Made by a program: the position numbers and the translations under genes. The notes beneath the pieces are model-generated. The model made no database searches. It was not told where the DNA came from and was given only the letters and a program-made list of their open reading frames with translations. A DNA stretch of 64,000 nucleotides from Madurella fahalii. Its lineage: Eukaryota > Ascomycota > Sordariomycetes > Sordariales. This document shows, piece by piece, positions 23,822 to 34,767 of this stretch. Every line of letters begins with the position of its first letter. Position 1 is the stretch's first letter. Location of the stretch: the NCBI GenBank assembly GCA_029876055.1, contig CM056874.1, positions 1 to 64,000 of the forward strand, in the 5' to 3' direction.

Positions 23822-24075
23822 TGTTACGTAGCGGAGGCTAACACTGCTCAGCAGTGCCTGGGCCCACATCCCGTCAGGGATGACGGCCCAGGGGTCATCG
23901 CATACGTCTATAAAGACCCCCCAGATTTGTCCTCAGAGGACCTTCATAAAATCAACCATCATCATATCTTACTTTGTCATAGATCATACCAGTGTTCATG
24001 AAGTGCCTACCTCAGCGTCAAGGCTGACGCCCTTGAGGTCACCAGTTACGGGATCACGACGGAAACCCCGTGACA
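23822..24075 (+). repeat. 3' LTR of Gypsy-2
   Basis: 254 bp, TGTTAC..GTGACA, followed directly by the CTCAA duplication. It is the less mutated of the two LTRs, matching the left copy at 243 of 254 positions. Confidence 0.95.
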
Positions 24076-25129
24076 CTCAACCTTAGTATCACCCTCCTCT
24101 ACAATAGGGGTAAGGTAGTCTGCGATATGCAAAAGCAGCACCTCCATATCGCCCAAGCGCTTCCAGATGTTGGTCAAGACCGCAGTCTACGCCTCTAATA
24201 GGAGAGGGAGCTTAGGGGCAGCGTCCGAAAGCGAGGACGAGGAACCGGTAGCAACAGGGACAGCGAAAGACGAACCTATAGCAATACCGTCATTACAGCG
24301 GAGGCACAGCGTACGACCAGCGCGGTTAGCGCTGTCACGGTAGGCAGCGACCTCGGCGGACCAGGGCCGGGGGGCAGAGAAATCCTTGAAGGTACGTAGG
24401 GCGGCATTACCAGTCTCCTGGACCTCCTCCTCTAGACCAGCAACCTGAGGAAAAGTACCGTTAGTGCAAGAAATATACAGCTAAAAAGCAAAAAAAAAAA
24501 AAAAAAAAAATTTAACTTATATCCTCACCAATAGCAGGGAACTCTATATAGTCGAAGGCCTCTACAAACCGGACTACCACATTCAACGTATCGGGGGGAA
24601 CCTAAAAACAGTTAGACGCCGCTAATAAGCACTATAGGAACAGTATAAAATAAGAGGGGGAGGACCTACCGGTAGGTAGATATAGTTATAGTACGCGCAG
24701 CGGAAACAGCGGGTACCGGAGCTCTTCTAGTTCTTACAGCTAGCAGAGGGACCTTTCTTCAGCATACGGCAGAGGCACGAGCAGCAGCTATATACAATCA
24801 GCGGGGAGCTAGCGGCCGAGGGAGGGATACTTATAGAATAACGTAGCGGACACCCTCGGCGAACTTGTTACGGGCCTTAGAGGTATCGGCAGCGGGCAGG
24901 GAGGACGGAGCAACATCGTCTTCAGCCTAGAGAAGCAAGTTAAAAGCAGCGAATATAGGAAAAGGGAGGACTAGAAACCCACCGAGGAGCCAGGGGACGT
25001 AGGAGCAGCCTTAGACTTCTTAGGGAGACCGCCGGGCTCTTCATTATCTTTAGCCTAAAAAAGGATCAGCACGCACAGAGACCCCGCAAGAGCAACGAAG
25101 GCACTACTTACAGGGCGTTTATCCGATAT
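24076..25129 (-). pseudogene. Multi-exon fungal gene remnant interrupted by Gypsy-2, unknown function
   Basis: On the minus strand several exons join through good introns: 25055-25111 (GTAAGT..TTTTTTAG), 24927-24982 (GTGGGT..CTCTAG) and 24602-24669 (GTAGGT..TTTTTAG). A fourth, with a 21-nt homopolymer at 24490-24510, ends near 24440. Exon 2 encodes 'AKDNEEPGGLPKKSKAA'; the last exon has 'FKDFSAPRPWSAEVAAYRDS' and 'TLCLRCNDGIAIG'. A start written ATA at 25129 would be ATG before a TpG to TpA change, so the start is doubtful. The frame runs into the Gypsy-2 duplication and its stop lies at 13014. Exon 3 can be read in two frames, one Cys-rich. A few Trp/Gln-type stops are present, so it was dead or dying as well as split. 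No family was recognised. Confidence 0.5.
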
Positions 25130-26037
25130 AGCGGACCAAGCAGAGGGGGGGGGAGTACAGAGAGCAGAGCGAAAGAGCAGAGCGAGAGCGGCGAAGGCGG
25201 GAACGGCGACTACAATATACCAGGCAGTCAGTAAACCGAACTACAGAAGTGTAAAACAAGCGGTAGAGAAGTACAGAAGGTACGGGTAAAGGATAGAGAG
25301 GTAAGGGAGTAAAAAGGGCATAACCTACGAGAGTAAGACTATAAGGAAAAAGAGAGGAAAGGAACTAAGGGGAGGAAAGCCCTCTTTATACCCAGAACTG
25401 GGGGAGGCCCTACCTTTCCCAAAAATGAGGCTAAAGATTAATACAAAGGAAGTTCGAGATAGTTGAGCCGGGACGACTACGATGAGTAAGGGCAGAGCTA
25501 CCTCCCCACTACGACTATACAACCTAAGCGCAATTACCTTATACTACCTACTCTAACTTCCTTTTCTCAGCAAAAATCCCTCTCCCCCACTTCTGAGTCA
25601 TTAAGGCTGTACGTACACTATTATTGAGACCAAGGGAAGGCAATAATACGCAGCTAAACAATCGTCGTACTACATAACGCAGTGATCCCGATACTTCCGC
25701 ACTTACAACCCGCAGCGTCTACACAACAACAAGCTCCGGCGGCTACAAGTACCTGCGCGGCGAGGAAGGCAAGGAAGGAGAGACGACGCGGCGGCAACTC
25801 GAGGACTGCGAGAAAGCACTATAGGCGGCATCCCAATATCCAGCACCTCGAGCGCTACGCGGGGCAGGCAACTACGCAGCTAGTACGCACAAGGCCCGCA
25901 AACAAGATTGTCGACAGCATCACCTACAAAGGGGCATGTGGCCCGGATAGCTCCTGAGGGCAGGAGCCTGGAAGGAGGGAGGCTCTGTAAGGACCGGCTG
26001 GGTAAGGTCGGCGTGGGCGTAGGACAGAAGCCCCGAA
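25130..26037. other. Non-coding or eroded repeat sequence
   Basis: No reliable gene. A plus-strand open stretch at 25682-25957 is rich in Ala, Arg and Gln with no recognisable domain. 25380-25450 is GC-richer. 25985-26037 resembles part of the Gypsy-2 spacer. Confidence 0.4.
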
Positions 26038-26288
26038 TGTAACGAGAGTCTCCAGACGAAGGTCAGGAGGACCCGCCGAATGATGCTGGATGATGTCACG
26101 ATACAGGATAGATAAGAACCCTGTGAGGGAACTCTCTCACGCGGGGCACTTCTGATCCGCAAGGATCAGTCTCTGTGTAATTGATAGGAGGCTGTTCACC
26201 AAGATATCGCCCGCTGGTCCAGGTCTTTTCGGTATCAAGACATCGTGGTCCATCTCCCTCAACGTGTTCCCAGAACAACCCCTTTACA
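26038..26288 (-). repeat. 251-bp LTR (TG..CA), young family, inverted copy
   Basis: On the minus strand it starts TGTAAAGG and ends TCTCGTTACA. It is 251 bp long, like the solo copy at 32300-32550, and I saw only one mismatch. No 5-bp duplication flanks it (CCGAA left, GGGCG right), so it is probably one end of a larger element. About 190 bp of internal Gln-rich coding-like sequence may remain to its right (26289-26480). Confidence 0.8.
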
Positions 26289-26519
26289 GGGCGGTAGTAT
26301 CGTCGGTCTTCGTAGTGGTCATCTTGTTTAGTTTGATCGTTACTCTTGCGTTGCACTTCCAACAGTTGTTGATAATCGCGTTGATCGCATCTTAGGTGCG
26401 TATCTGACTGAAGTTCCTGATCGTGGAAGCAAAGATCGATTGCCAGGCTTATAACTGTTGGAACTACTGTCTGTAGCACCTACTTAATTAGTTAGGCTCG
26501 TTGGGCACAGATCTATATC

Positions 26520-29500
26520 GGATGCACAGCACCTCTGAACGTTCGGAGTTCAATTTAGGATGCAAATTTAGGATCGAAAATTCAGGATGTCTTCTTTTCT
26601 TCCTTGTCTAACGGAGGTGAACTTCCTTCTTATTCCCAACTTCCTGGACTACGGAGACCCGGGTTGACGGGTCTCTGAGAGATCAGATCACACTTATCCG
26701 AGTCGCACTAATCCGGATCACACTGATCCGGGTTCGTGTTTTGCAGATCCAGGATCTAGCTTCTTGACCCTTTTGACACAACCCTTTTTGACACACCCCC
26801 TTAGATTCACCTATTAAGGGCTTGAATCTAGACTTCTCTCTTACAGACTAGGTATCTGCGTTAGCCCTAGTTACTTGATAAATCTTTGGTGCAAGGGGTA
26901 GTTAAGAGCCTTGGTCAGTCCGTCTGCCATCATCTTGGCTGAGGGCGTATATTCCACCTTGATTTTCTTGCTTGCCACTTCCTGGTGCAACCAGTAGTTG
27001 TGAATATCCATATGCCGTAGTCGGGTCTGGAGGGTAGCTACTTCAGCTATAACAAGTCATATAGTCTGCTGATTGTCATACTGAATCTTGATGTAGTGGT
27101 CGTCTAGTTTGACTGACAGTTCGGCCAGTAGTCGGCTTATGAAGAGAGACTCTTTAGCGGCTTATGCTAAGGCCAGTAATTTGGCCTCTGTAGTAGATGT
27201 GGTAACGGTTTCTTACTTATTGGCCCTCCAACCCACAAGCCTACCAAACAACTTTATAGTGTATGCCTGAGAGCTCTTTCGATCAAGGCTGTTATCGGCG
27301 AAGGAGGCGTCGTTAGCAACAACGTAGTCGTCGCCACCCCCTAATTGCAGGGCCATTTTACGTATGTGATGTAGGTAGTGGAGGACTTGGTCTACGGCTT
27401 TGTAGTGCTAGGGCCCAGGGTTAGTATTAAATCTGACTAGCTATAATACTACAAAGGCTATATCGGGCCTTATAATTACAGCGGCGTATAGGATAGATCC
27501 AGTCTTCCGCTAATAACTGGTAATTGACGAGTACTCTGCTTTACCATCGTACGGTAACAATTTGGCTATAGCCATTGGGATCTTGGCCATTGGGCTCGTC
27601 GTAGCTAGGTTGACAATCTTGTCAAGGTAAGCCGTTTGTGATAGCCGGATCAATCCTTTGGATCGGTCCCTTATAACTTCGATGCCCAGGAACCATCGTA
27701 AGTTATCCCCGCCTATAAGTTAGTACTTTCGTTGTAGTAAGTTGATCAGTGTCTAGGCGATAACTGCCTTTTCTTTCTTATAACCTAAGACAATATCGTC
27801 GACATAGAAGAAAATCAGGATTCCGTCCTTGATTAGGATATAGGGCTCGTGTAGGACGGCCTAGAACCCTAGGGTCGAGAGAGTCGTCTTAAGTTCTTTT
27901 TGCTAAAGCAGTGCTGACTCGCAAAGGCCGTATAGAGCTTTCTTCAGCCGTAGAACTTTACTAGGACTTTTATAGCTAGGAGACATCTGTATATAGATAG
28001 CATCTTCTAGAGTAGCGTTGATAAAAGCGTTGACTGCGTTGAACTATTTTAATTCGAGGTCGAATCTAGCTGCAATAGCTATAACGATACGAAATGATCT
28101 AGCAGCGAGGGTAGCTACATAGGTCTCCTATGCCGATGGTTTTTATTAGTTACCTCTAACAACCAACCTTACTTTACATTTCTTGAAGGTTCCATCTTAG
28201 TTGAACTTGTAGGTATATACCCACATATATCCTAAGACGTACTTATCTTCCTTCTACAGCTCTTGCCGGTTGACCTCGGTCCAATAGTCTATTTCAGCAT
28301 TCACTCGCAAGTAATCCTTTTCGGCTTGGATAAATTAATCCTTAAATGGGTGGTCTTTGAGCTGGTAGTGCCACCTCGGCAGTGGAGGTAAATCTTGGCT
28401 GTGGAGGGTCTATAGGCCGCTAGGCCGTCTAGCAAGTCGTTATACCATTACCTTCGTAAGTGCCTGACCATTACGTGTACTAGCCGGTTGCTATAACCGT
28501 CCTGCTATAAAAGCAGCTATCCAGGGTTTGAAGATTAGATTCAGTACGGCTTGATAATCAGCTTATTAGATCGAAGCTGCAAGTAATGCAGCCGGTGGTG
28601 TCAAAGGAGGTGTAGGATACAGCTCAAATCTTGAGGACGTATATAGAAATTGCACCTCTTCTTCGGCCTCTTCTTCAGCCGCTTCTTCGGCCACTTCTTC
28701 AGTTGCTTCTTCAGCCTAGTCCTCGTCGATATCTAGTATCGGCTATTCGACAACTTCTTCTTCTAGTGCTGTAGATTTTAGTACCTCTAGTTCGGGTAGT
28801 TGTATCGTTGCAAGGAGGTAGCTCAGTTCGTCGAATTGGAGATGCAGGCAGTTGTCCTTTAAGGTTTGGATATCCCCGTTAAAGATCTCCTCTTCGTTGA
28901 ATATCACATCCCTTGTGCTGATCACCTTATTGGTTACCGGGTTCCAGATCCTATAGATATTTGAAGAGCTGTATCCGATAAAGTAACCGATCCAGGCTCT
29001 TGGTTCCAGCTTTGGGTTCCATTGCCGAAGATTCTTCGGCTTATTGAATACCCCTTTTTAGGCACTTGTTGTCAAGGCAAAGGCTTTACAGCCGTAAGCT
29101 CGGAGATGAGCTTGGTCTAGCTTCCTATCTTCCACTACTATACCGTCTCTATAGGTAAGGTAGGTATGGAATCGATCGTACAGGGTCTTCCAGTTATACC
29201 CATATTTAGGGGTCCAGTTATATAAATAGACTGCAGCTCTGGCAATCTCTGGCCAAAGTATTACAGGAAATTTAGCACCGGCTCGCATTGCCCTAATCTT
29301 TTCTATGATCATACCCCCTGAGCGTTTGGCGCCCCCATTTTACGCTAGCGTATTAGGTGTCGAAGGCTCGACCTTAATGAAGCGTCGTGTGAAGACAGCC
29401 TTGATAACTGGCTAATGGAATTCATTGTCGTATTCTACTACCTTAGGCTGTAGTTAGTATTATTGCTCTAGGGTACTAAAGAAATGATCGAGTGCTGAAG

Positions 29501-32022
29501 TAATGGACTTGGCCTCTCTGTCTTGAAGGTAGTAGTCCTAGGCTAACCCGGACCATCTGTCGACTATTAACAATAGATATCGGTAGCCGTTGTAGCCTTC
29601 TTTGAAGTCGAAGAGGTCAATGGCAAAGCGTATGCCTGGACCTTCGGTGTGGACTCTAGGTTGTCGCCGGATTCGAAGCTTAGCCTTAGAGACTCCACAT
29701 GCCTTACATTCGACTGTGGTAAGCCCCTTAATCCGTACGCCTTATGTATGCTGGACGAAGTGTTCCAACGCCTGTGGGCCAGGATGGCCAAGCCGTAAAT
29801 GCCATAAGTCAGCAATCGCTTTGCTAGGGCTGTCTTTTAGTGTAGGTATTGAACCCATTATGGCGTACGATGAAGGCTGCGTTGGAGTAGGTACGAGGTA
29901 GGTCTTCTAGGACAAACTGGTCGTATCGATCCACTAGGTAGCCGAGGACGAGGCCGTTGGATCTCCATAGGTAGTTGTTGCCAGGACTTGTATCCCACCA
30001 GATCCCTTATTTTTGCAGTTGCCGTAAAGACACTAGGTTACAGATAAATCTAGGGCAGTAGGCCACATCTCGAAGCCATAAGACGTAGGTAGTTTATCGG
30101 CACTGCCTTATCTTTTGCCATCGAGGTTGTGACGGCTAGCGCCCCTAAATCTGGATATCCACATCTCCGTACCCTTAGATAGGTACTGGGCTATCGCCGG
30201 CCCATACGTAGTCGCCAGGCTCGGCCTTCTTATAATTATTGAACCTATGTCTTTGGTTAAAGATATAAATAGTAGTTCCAGAGTCTAAGATAGCTGAATT
30301 TTTCAAAGGATACTCAGCTATTAAGAAAGCTGTCTTTACAACCAGAAAACTACCAGGGCAGTGGCCGATTTTCTGGCATAGTCAACTCTGTGACTCCATC
30401 TAATACTTCAGCTTCTCGACTTCTTTTTGCAACGTCGGATCCTTTAAGGCTTTGTCGACCCTGATCCGAACGTAGTCTCTTTCAGTAAAACCTTTAGGTG
30501 TTAATTCTGGAAAGGCATAGTAGTATCTCTACAAATGGTGGAACTGGCTACAACAGGGATATGTGGTTATGGCTGTGTCTAAGGCCTTCCTTGGTTCTAT
30601 TTTAGGTCTTTTGCCCTCTAGGGTCTCGGCTTTGCCCGGAGCTTTACTCTGCTTTTTAGGCTTGCCACTGCCAGAGCCACCCTATTGCGTTCGTTGACTA
30701 TTGTTTTGTTCCCCCCCATTACTACTAAGGCCGACTTCGCTATCAGAAGTATCCTCTTGATGGGCCTCTTTACCACCTTTTGTGGTAGCGAAGGAAGGGC
30801 TAAATACGCCTTTTGCTATCCGGTGGCTACCCGGTCTGCAGGCTCTTGTTGACTGCTTTACCTCCTCCCGAAAGTCGTTAACCACCTCTATGTAGGTCAA
30901 GGTTAACTGTAATACCTTTACTCCTTTTACTAGTTTATAGGCCGTAACCTAGTGACTTATAATCGGCTTTACTGTATTAATGAAATCCTAGAACCAAGCG
31001 TTTGTCAATAGAGCCTTAGAAACTTTCTTCCTTTAGGCATTAGAGAGCGCTTGCTCCCAATTTTCGGACCACCTGATTAGGTCCTTGGGGACTCGTATAA
31101 GGGGTTTAACGGCTTGTCGATAGATTTCGCGAGTATCTGAGAGTACCTTGTTATAACTGATACCAGCTTGAGTTTAAAGAGCCAAATACCATTCTGAGAT
31201 TGTCTCGGTCAGATTATAGGAAGTAAGCTGGTATGTGAACTGACTGTCTTTAGAATCTACTGCTTCAGCTACTCGATCTTATCGGCTTGTTGCTCGTACT
31301 TCTTGAGCTCAGCTTGGTAAATAGACTATTCGAGTTGGAAGGTACGAAAACCGTCTGCTATGAGATCGCCGACTCCAATTGCTGACGTAGTTGATCCCGT
31401 AGCCGGGGTTGCCGTCTGGTCGTCCTCAACCATAGATTCGGTATAGCCTCTAGCCGTAATAGTTGACTGGGTAGGACTCTTGTGCTTGTGATGTGCTGGG
31501 TCCGGAGCCGTAGGCTCGTTGAGAAATGGGGTCAGACCTTGAATCTGGGCCTACTTATTCCCGGTAACGGCCTGGGCTTGGAACTGCAGGTTCCAGGATT
31601 CCTAGTCGTCAGAGCTAGTTAGAAAAATAGTCTTTTCGTTGTTGACAGTTGTCATCTTGAATCGGATTCAGAGATGCTTTTGATTGTACTTCCTTTATTA
31701 GCTTGCTAATCAGAGGTTGAGCGAATGAGACTCTTAATTGTCGGAAACACGGCACCTCTGAATCTTGGGAAATGACAGTTTAGGATTTTATATGTCTTAT
31801 GTTGATTGTATTGATTGTCCCTGTTGTGTTCATCTCGTCTGTCCCATCTATCTTTACTAGAGAGTTTGCTCCTTTTATAGACGAGATACGCGTACAGGAT
31901 GACGTCCGTATAGTGGCGCAGTTAGCTGCCAGCCTGCTTTAGCTGACTAGAATACATAGGTTTGACTCCTGCACTAGATCCTGTGATCCTGATCCTTGGA
32001 CTAGCGCCTGACCCTTTTGACA
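26520..32022 (-). mobile_element. Degraded Ty1/Copia retrotransposon
   Basis: The minus strand reads gag, protease, integrase, RT and RNase H, the Copia order. Diverged LTR-like ends are suggested at about 31735-32022 (5' side) and 26520-26800 (3' side). Both begin with a 'TGTCAAAAGGGTCA' motif and end near 'CAGAGGTGC'. The 5' one contains a TATAAAAGG box near 31872. Exact LTR limits and a target duplication could not be fixed. The 3' LTR-like region carries short GGATCA-type repeats near 26690-26735. Confidence 0.8.
26841..31655 (-). pseudogene. Copia gag-pol, RIP-mutated and frameshifted
   Basis: The start ATG is at 31655 ('MTTVNNEKTIFLTSSDD', gag-like) and the terminal stop is at 26841-26843. 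The protease motif 'AILDSGTTIYIFN' is near 30290. Integrase acidic positions appear in 'RFAIDLFDFKEGYNGY' near 29617, in a second Asp region near 29440, and before 'MIIEKIRAMRAG' at 29312. RT has 'YVDDIVLGYKKEKAV' near 27800. RNase H runs near 27340-26880. The intact-looking pieces occupy different frames, so at least two frameshifts exist in addition to many TAG/TAA stops. It is a non-functional relic. Confidence 0.85.
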
Positions 32023-32595
32023 GCCGACACCACCACAAATCGGGTCCTTGCAGTCTAAGCAAGGTCAAAACAACATGTGCAGATAGAGCTCCCTCTGATC
32101 AGAGGGAGATCGCTTTGCACGCAAGGAGAGCTCGTCAATTGAGCTTGCAACAAGTGTGAAGAAAAGTACTGAATTGATTGTCCTGTCTAAGGAGCAATGG
32201 CTAGGACGGCCCTACTTATGGTGTGAAAGAAAAATAGGCCCACGGCAAATTCCAGCCCCCTGAGCACCATCCTAGCAACTGTGTCCCTCTGATCAGAGGT
32301 GTAAAGGAGTTGTTCTGGGAACACGTTGAGGGAGATGGACCACGATGTCTTGATACCGAAAAGACCTGGACCAGCGGGCGATATCTTGGTGAACAGCCTC
32401 CTATCAATTACACAGAGACTGATCCTTGCGGATCAGAAGTGCCCCGCGTGAGAGAGTTCCCTCACAGGGTTCTTATCTATCCTGTATCGTGACATCATCC
32501 AGCATCATTCGGCGGGTCCTCCTGACCTTCGTCTGGAGACTCTCGTTACAAGAGGGACCCTGCCCTCTGTGGACTGTTTTCCCCAACTCACCAAT
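32023..32595 (+). repeat. Palindromic ~400-bp non-coding repeat, copy A (split by a solo LTR)
   Basis: Matches the reverse complement of 46727-47122 and, more loosely, 47921-48319 and 37161-37442. It contains the 20-bp perfect palindrome around CCCTCTGATCAGAGGG at 32089-32108. A second copy of that palindrome, starting at 32283, is cut by the LTR at 32300-32550. Its left end abuts the Copia element and is truncated. Confidence 0.85.
32300..32550 (+). repeat. Solo LTR, 251 bp, with AGAGG target duplication
   Basis: Starts TGTAAAGG and ends TCTCGTTACA. Perfect AGAGG duplications lie at 32295-32299 and 32551-32555. There is no internal sequence, so it is a solo LTR from recombination between two LTRs. 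It is nearly identical to 26038-26288 in opposite orientation and shows no RIP-like change. Confidence 0.93.
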
Positions 32596-32689
32596 TCGAG
32601 ACTTACTACCAGGAACATAATATTATTATACTTTATATACCTCTACACTCCTTATACCTAGTCTAACTATTAGATATCAGTTGTTTTAG

Positions 32690-33496
32690 ACCGTTTAAGA
32701 GGGCTTACAGCTACTAAATCGAGGAATTTATATGTATACATATTATATACATCACTAAATTGGACTTCCTTTATGCATTCAGAGTAGCATTTTTTAATTC
32801 TTTTACTGAGAAGAATATCTAAGGAGCTTTTACCGGAGTAGGTCTTATGCCGTACAATCCAGAAAGAGTCATTTCTAAGATGGATATACGTCTCCGAACC
32901 CCAACTCCACCAATCTCGCAACTAGATACGGCACTACCTTAGCAATCTCAAACACCACAAAACCCCCGAGGAGCTAACTTATAGAAAGACCTTATCAAAG
33001 GCCAGATATCCATCTACCAAGGCAGTTCTTCGACACCTATACTAGCTGCTATAGACCAATTAGCCAAAGGTACGATGGCTGTAATACACGAAGTAGCTCT
33101 TTTACATACAGAGGTCTCGGCACTATAAAAGGCTAATAAGGGGATTAGTAAGCGACGGAGAGCTAAAAAACACGTTTATGACTTGGAGGGTCTTTTACCG
33201 TACAAGAGACACAGGATCTACTGGATCAAAAGGCTGCAGATAAGTAGATAATCCACGAAAGACGACAAGATAGTGGTAGTACAGGGGGGTCTAGTACGAA
33301 GATTCGGTGCTGTAGTACGTACGGCAAGCCCAGCCATAATATACGTACATATCAGGAGGCTGGAGAATCGTCTGATTCATCTATTTCTGGTTCAGTTATT
33401 GTTATTTCCTAGTAGTGTTATCATTGAGAATAGTTGTAGTGAGGTAGTGGAAAGTGGTCAGCTCGCTTATATAGTCAGCTCGTTTATAATATACGT
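32690..33496 (+). mobile_element. Fot1/pogo remnant, truncated, right end preserved
   Basis: The plus strand encodes a decayed C-terminal third of a transposase related to that at 5693-7366. Shared landmarks are 'PYNPERV', 'LRTPTPP' and 'KRRRAKK'. The right end at about 33455-33496 has the duplicated 'CTCGCTTATATA/CTCGTTTATAATATACGT' TIR pattern followed by TA at 33497. The catalytic part and left TIR are missing. Stops and frame changes make it non-functional. Confidence 0.8.
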
Positions 33497-33498
33497 TA

Positions 33499-34170
33499 TC
33501 ACAAGAATGTTCACTTGTTAACTTCCGTCAAATTAGCGCTGCTAAGCCTCCTATAACCTGGGTAACTGGAGAAGTGTCAGAGAATGGTGGCCCGGATGCC
33601 CGTGATTCCTGGCCGCCCGTATCAATGGTATGTTAGACTGCCCTGCCAACAATGTCCATAGAATGCGCGAATTGGATTTCAGCAGCCAACCGGTTATTCA
33701 CAACGTTGCCGCTGAGTTCAGTCACTCGCGAACAGACAACAAACCAAATGCACCGACCAGTTCGTTGTTTCCAGACCTTAGGAACCTGATGCTCTCTACG
33801 AGTCATTGCTCTCTATATATAGAGCTCTTATACTAAGGACAAGGATTTAAAATCGCAGTATGAATTTGAGGAACTCGGACTCATTACAATTGTCATTAGC
33901 CGGAAGATGATTAGTTGCCTAGTTACTTGAAATGCAGTCCTGCGATTTAACATTACAGCATCTGGCCACTGTAATATGTAAGGTTCCAGAAGTACTCTTA
34001 GATGAGCCATCACGAACTTGTTCCTCAAATGAGCCCTAGCAACCTATCGGGAGCTATGGGAAATCTTAAATCTCAAGTTATCTATGCTACCAATCTCCCC
34101 TCTCTAACTTTCACATATCCATCCCTTTTTCCATATCTCCGCTTTTCGGACAACAACCCGCGTGAGAGGC
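33499..34170. other. Intergenic, no supported gene
   Basis: Only short ORFs without recognisable features. It lies between the Fot1 remnant and the 3' end of the secreted-protein gene. Confidence 0.5.
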
Positions 34171-34767
34171 TCAAATCACCTCCCTCGTCACGTTCACCCC
34201 TTTGCAACTCTCATTAATCGGGGTTCCTACAGTAACCCAGGCGAGTGCCTGGTATCTGTACCCGCCAAACTGCGTATTGCACACTTTCCAGTGGTAAAAC
34301 GCCTTGGACCCACCCGGCGTGAGGGTGTCATCCACATACGCAGCTACAAACAAATTGTCGTCAGCGTCGAAAGCAACTGTTGCTGCATTTTGATCGCCGG
34401 GGATGAAGTAGAGCAGGGCGACGTTGCTAGCTGGGCTGTAGCTGAAGGTCAAGGCGGAACTGGCGAAGGTGTCTTGGAGAGGCAAATTCCAAACAAGAAT
34501 GCCCGTCTTGGAACCATTCAATTCCTCGGACCAGTCGGACGAGTTGAAGTAGTAAGAACCGAAGGTGGAGGGATGCTCGCCCTTGTCGCCAAGGCAGAGC
34601 TGCTCGATAGCTGCTCCCGAGTGACATGCGTAGAGGTATTTGCCATTGATGACGGCGTCGTCTGAGGTGACTTTGAGGCCGTAGGGACCGGATTGGTTGG
34701 GGAAAGTTTGAGCGGATGCGACGGAGAAAAGGGCCATGAAGGCCGGAAGGGCAGCAAGGATACGCAT
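34171..34767 (-). CDS. Small secreted protein, unknown function
   Basis: 198 residues if translation starts at the ATG at 34767 (MRILAAL..), which gives the best signal peptide. An in-frame ATG at 34779 would add four residues. Residues 1-20 are a typical secretion signal ending 'SVASA'. The mature part starts 'QTFPNQSGPYGLKV' and has one Cys pair in the first half ('YACHSGAAIEQLCLG') and two more Cys near the end. N-glycosylation sequons include NQS, NSS, NGS and NES, plus NVT near the C-terminus. The pattern resembles small secreted fungal proteins of the DUF7907 kind, but I am not sure of that family. No intron is needed. Codon use is GC-rich and free of RIP-type stops, unlike neighbouring repeats. 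Confidence 0.8.
   Translation of the reverse strand: MRILAALPAFMALFSVASAQTFPNQSGPYGLKVTSDDAVINGKYLYACHSGAAIEQLCLGDKGEHPSTFGSYYFNSSDWSEELNGSKTGILVWNLPLQDTFASSALTFSYSPASNVALLYFIPGDQNAATVAFDADDNLFVAAYVDDTLTPGGSKAFYHWKVCNTQFGGYRYQALAWVTVGTPINESCKGVNVTREVI

Larger units (their letters stand above)
13034..24075 (+). mobile_element. Gypsy-2: structurally complete Ty3/Gypsy chromovirus with an extra 3' ORF
   Basis: The element is 11,042 bp. It has 254-bp LTRs at 13034-13287 and 23822-24075, each starting TGTTAC and ending GTAACA or GTGACA. The 5-bp target duplication CTCAA is at 13029-13033 and 24076-24080. A primer-binding site starts two bases after the left LTR, and a polypurine tract precedes the right LTR. 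Coding content: one gag-pol frame (about 13314-20180), a 650-bp spacer, then an ~850-codon third ORF (about 21116-23689). All frames are punctuated by TAG/TAA but not frameshifted, as RIP would leave them. Confidence 0.95.

Noticed and set aside
26096..26479. 127-codon minus-strand ORF
   Set aside because: Most of it is inside the 251-bp LTR; the same ORF recurs in the solo LTR at 32310-32492, so it is not a gene.
34162..34665. 167-codon plus-strand ORF
   Set aside because: It is antisense to the secreted-protein gene, which has a clear signal peptide and sequons; the plus ORF has no feature.
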